Below, piece by piece: positions 62,397 through 64,000 of a stretch of 64,000 nucleotides of DNA (position 1 is its first letter; each line of letters opens with the position of its first letter). The DNA comes from Thalassotalea sp. 42_200_T64 (lineage in GTDB: Bacteria; Pseudomonadota; Gammaproteobacteria; Enterobacterales; Alteromonadaceae). The stretch is from the NCBI GenBank assembly GCA_002162925.1, contig MABC01000036.1, positions 1 to 64,000 of the forward strand, in the 5' to 3' direction. The notes under the pieces were generated by a model. That model was not told the origin of the DNA. It ran no database searches and saw only the letters and a program-made list of their open reading frames with translations. Position numbers and translations under genes: made by a program.

Positions 62397-63476
62397 TTGT
62401 ATTCCAATGCCAGCTTAAAAGAAATTAAATTATCCTATGCACAACATTTGGTGCCGCAGCTAGTTACTGCTGTGGTCATCATTAATGACAAGCTAAAAAT
62501 TCAATACTTAAGTTCTTCTGCTGAAGCGCTATTCTCTAAAAGTCTTAATCGCTTATACCAAAAAGAATTTTTGGATATTTTTACCCATAGTTCAATTACC
62601 GCAGAAAGATTAAACCAAGTCTTTAGTACTGGACAAGATTTTACCGATTCAGAAGTTGTACTTGAATTTATTGAAAACTATCACATCACCCTGGAAGTTA
62701 CCGCCTCTATTGCCCTATTTAATGGCTCCGAACACATTTTATTGGAGTGCAAACAAATTGATAAGCAAAAACAAATTAGCGCCGAAATATTTCAAGAGCA
62801 ACAATGGGAAGCGGCTCGGGATTTGATCAGAGGTTTAGCGCACGAAATAAAAAATCCGTTGGGAGGATTGCGCGGCGCGGCGCAGCTACTGGCGAAAGAA
62901 CTTACTCGTGATCAACAAGAATTCACCACAATGATCATTGAACAGGCTGACCGGTTAACAAACCTGGTTGATAGATTGTTAGGGCCAAACCAGTTACCAA
63001 ATATTGAAATGCACAATATTCATGAGGTTATGGAAAAAGTACACCAGTTGGTCAGTCTAGATAATGCCAAGGGCATAGAGTTTATTCGAGATTACGACCC
63101 TTCGATCCCAGATATCGGGCTTGATACCGAAAAATTGCAGCAAACCTTACTCAATATCATTCGGAATGCCACTCAAGTATTGGATAAGACAGGGGTGATT
63201 ACATTAAAAACCCGCATTGCCACAAACCAAACCATTAATGGTAAAAAAGTAAAACTTGCCGTTAAGTTATCGATTATTGATAACGGCCCGGGGATACCAC
63301 CGGCGATACAAGATACGATTTTTTATCCTATGGTTTCAGGGAGATCAGATGGCACCGGCTTAGGGCTGTCGATAGCACAAACGCTAATTCACCAGCACCA
63401 GGGCAAGTTATTGTGTCACAGCTACCCTGGGCGCACCGAATTTAGCATATTATTACCTTTAACGAAGAGAGCGTAA
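62397..63476 (+). CDS. glnL: Nitrogen regulation sensor kinase NtrB
   Basis: The start is TTG 62397 with GGAGAG 7 nt upstream; no ATG offers a better fit. The 359-residue cytoplasmic protein has a PAS domain (about 20-125), the dimerisation/phosphoacceptor helix with GLAHEIKNPLGGLRGAAQLL (His149) and the ATPase boxes: N box NIIRNATQVL, G1 IIDNGPGIPP and G2 GRSDGTGLGLSIAQ. It phosphorylates NtrC when nitrogen is scarce and is controlled by PII. ntrC follows after 2 bp. Confidence 0.95.
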   Translation: MYSNASLKEIKLSYAQHLVPQLVTAVVIINDKLKIQYLSSSAEALFSKSLNRLYQKEFLDIFTHSSITAERLNQVFSTGQDFTDSEVVLEFIENYHITLEVTASIALFNGSEHILLECKQIDKQKQISAEIFQEQQWEAARDLIRGLAHEIKNPLGGLRGAAQLLAKELTRDQQEFTTMIIEQADRLTNLVDRLLGPNQLPNIEMHNIHEVMEKVHQLVSLDNAKGIEFIRDYDPSIPDIGLDTEKLQQTLLNIIRNATQVLDKTGVITLKTRIATNQTINGKKVKLAVKLSIIDNGPGIPPAIQDTIFYPMVSGRSDGTGLGLSIAQTLIHQHQGKLLCHSYPGRTEFSILLPLTKRA

Positions 63477-63478
63477 AC

Positions 63479-64000
63479 ATGAACGCAGAGCAAGTTTGGA
63501 TTGTTGATGATGATAACTCAATACGCTGGGTACTCGAGCGCGCCCTCAAAGGAGAAAGCATAAGTTGTGCTTCGTTCAGTAATGCCGACGATTTACTGAC
63601 TGCCATTGAAATTAGCCAACCTCAGGTCATTATTTCAGATATTCGGATGCCAAAAATGGATGGTATGACGTTGTTGGGTATTATCAATGATAACTACCCA
63701 GATTTGCCCGTTATCATTATGACCGCGCATTCCGATTTAGACAGTGCGGTAAATGCCTATCAGGGCGGTGCTTTTGAGTATTTGCCAAAACCCTTTGATA
63801 TCGATGAGGCGTTAAGCTTAACCAAACGTGCCTTAGTGCATGCCCAAGAGAAAAGTGCGCAGAAAGCCGCCGTTGTCAATAAACAAAATGGCGTAGGTAT
63901 TATCGGTGAAGCACCAGCAATGCAAGAAGTATTCAGGGCTATTGGTCGCTTATCCCGCTCCAGTATCAGTGTACTAATCAATGGAGAATCCGGAACTGGT
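63479..64000 (+). CDS. glnG: Nitrogen regulation response regulator NtrC (partial, runs off the window)
   Basis: ATG 63479 opens 174 codons that continue to the last base of the window with no stop. The receiver domain (about 1-120) has the acidic pocket VDDDNSIRW and the phosphorylated aspartate D54 in ISDIRMPKMDG, with Lys in PKPF. The start of the AAA+ domain appears with IIGEAPAMQEVF and Walker A GESGTG at the window edge. It is the sigma-54 activator that should bind the palindromes upstream of glnA and ntrB. Confidence 0.95.
   Translation, partial: MNAEQVWIVDDDNSIRWVLERALKGESISCASFSNADDLLTAIEISQPQVIISDIRMPKMDGMTLLGIINDNYPDLPVIIMTAHSDLDSAVNAYQGGAFEYLPKPFDIDEALSLTKRALVHAQEKSAQKAAVVNKQNGVGIIGEAPAMQEVFRAIGRLSRSSISVLINGESGTG

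Noticed and set aside
1-64000. CRISPR array, prophage, tRNA or rRNA genes
   Set aside because: No spaced direct repeats, phage structural genes, tRNA cloverleaf-like segments or rRNA sequence were recognised. tRNAscan or Infernal was not available to confirm.

Overview
The window looks like a chromosomal segment from a marine gammaproteobacterium of the order Alteromonadales, probably a Colwelliaceae relative (Colwellia/Thalassotalea type). This is inferred from the AT-rich coding sequence, the typA-glnA-ntrB-ntrC order, the laminarin-degradation genes and the style of small dispersed repeats. No alignment or phylogeny was run. No rRNA, tRNA, CRISPR array, prophage or intact insertion sequence was found.

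Region 1 (about 0.2-28 kb) is a beta-glucan (laminarin-type) utilisation locus. It holds four GH16 endo-beta-1,3-glucanase-like proteins, a GH30 enzyme, a clan GH-A-like lipoprotein, a non-catalytic multimodular lipoprotein and a CBM9-like periplasmic protein. A GPH-family sugar symporter lies next to two tandem GH3 beta-glucosidases that lack signal peptides. The arrangement implies that surface lipoproteins bind and cut the polymer, oligosaccharides are imported, and GH3 enzymes finish hydrolysis in the cytoplasm. No SusC/SusD or TonB receptor is visible here. Three of the lipoproteins share an unusual module (W..WDCC at the front, FPxWG and DNV at the end). Two of the genes share a 75-bp upstream element that is 69/75 identical.

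Region 2 (28-35 kb) has an aromatic-type aminotransferase, a divergent RraA-family protein, and an overlapping four-gene operon. The operon encodes both subunits of a B12-dependent glutamate (methylaspartate) mutase, its MutL/GlmL-type accessory ATPase, and an acyl/aminoacyl-AMP ligase. Methylaspartate ammonia-lyase is absent, so this is not the usual fermentation set. A pathway that makes and activates 3-methylaspartate is the most interesting hypothesis in the window.

Region 3 (35-43 kb) is assimilatory nitrate/nitrite reduction. nasA, an NAD(P)H:acceptor oxidoreductase and a UspA protein are on the minus strand, divergent from nirBD. Region 4 (43-47 kb) is a partial histidine-utilisation operon, hutC-hutU-hutH, with two clear HutC operators. 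Region 5 (47-57 kb) carries a CPBP protease, an NfeD/double-SPFH membrane operon split by a 265-bp MITE-like element, and a run of minus-strand housekeeping genes (epimerase-like, GNAT-thioesterase fusion, dtd, pip, yihY-like). It also holds a small membrane gene interrupted by a single stop codon.

Region 6 (57.8-64 kb) is typA divergent from glnA, followed by a DUF4124 protein, ntrB and the start of ntrC, which runs off the window. The glnA promoter has a sigma-54 -24/-12 box with NtrC sites upstream. A perfect 21-bp NtrC palindrome lies immediately before ntrB, which together forms a self-contained nitrogen-regulation circuit.
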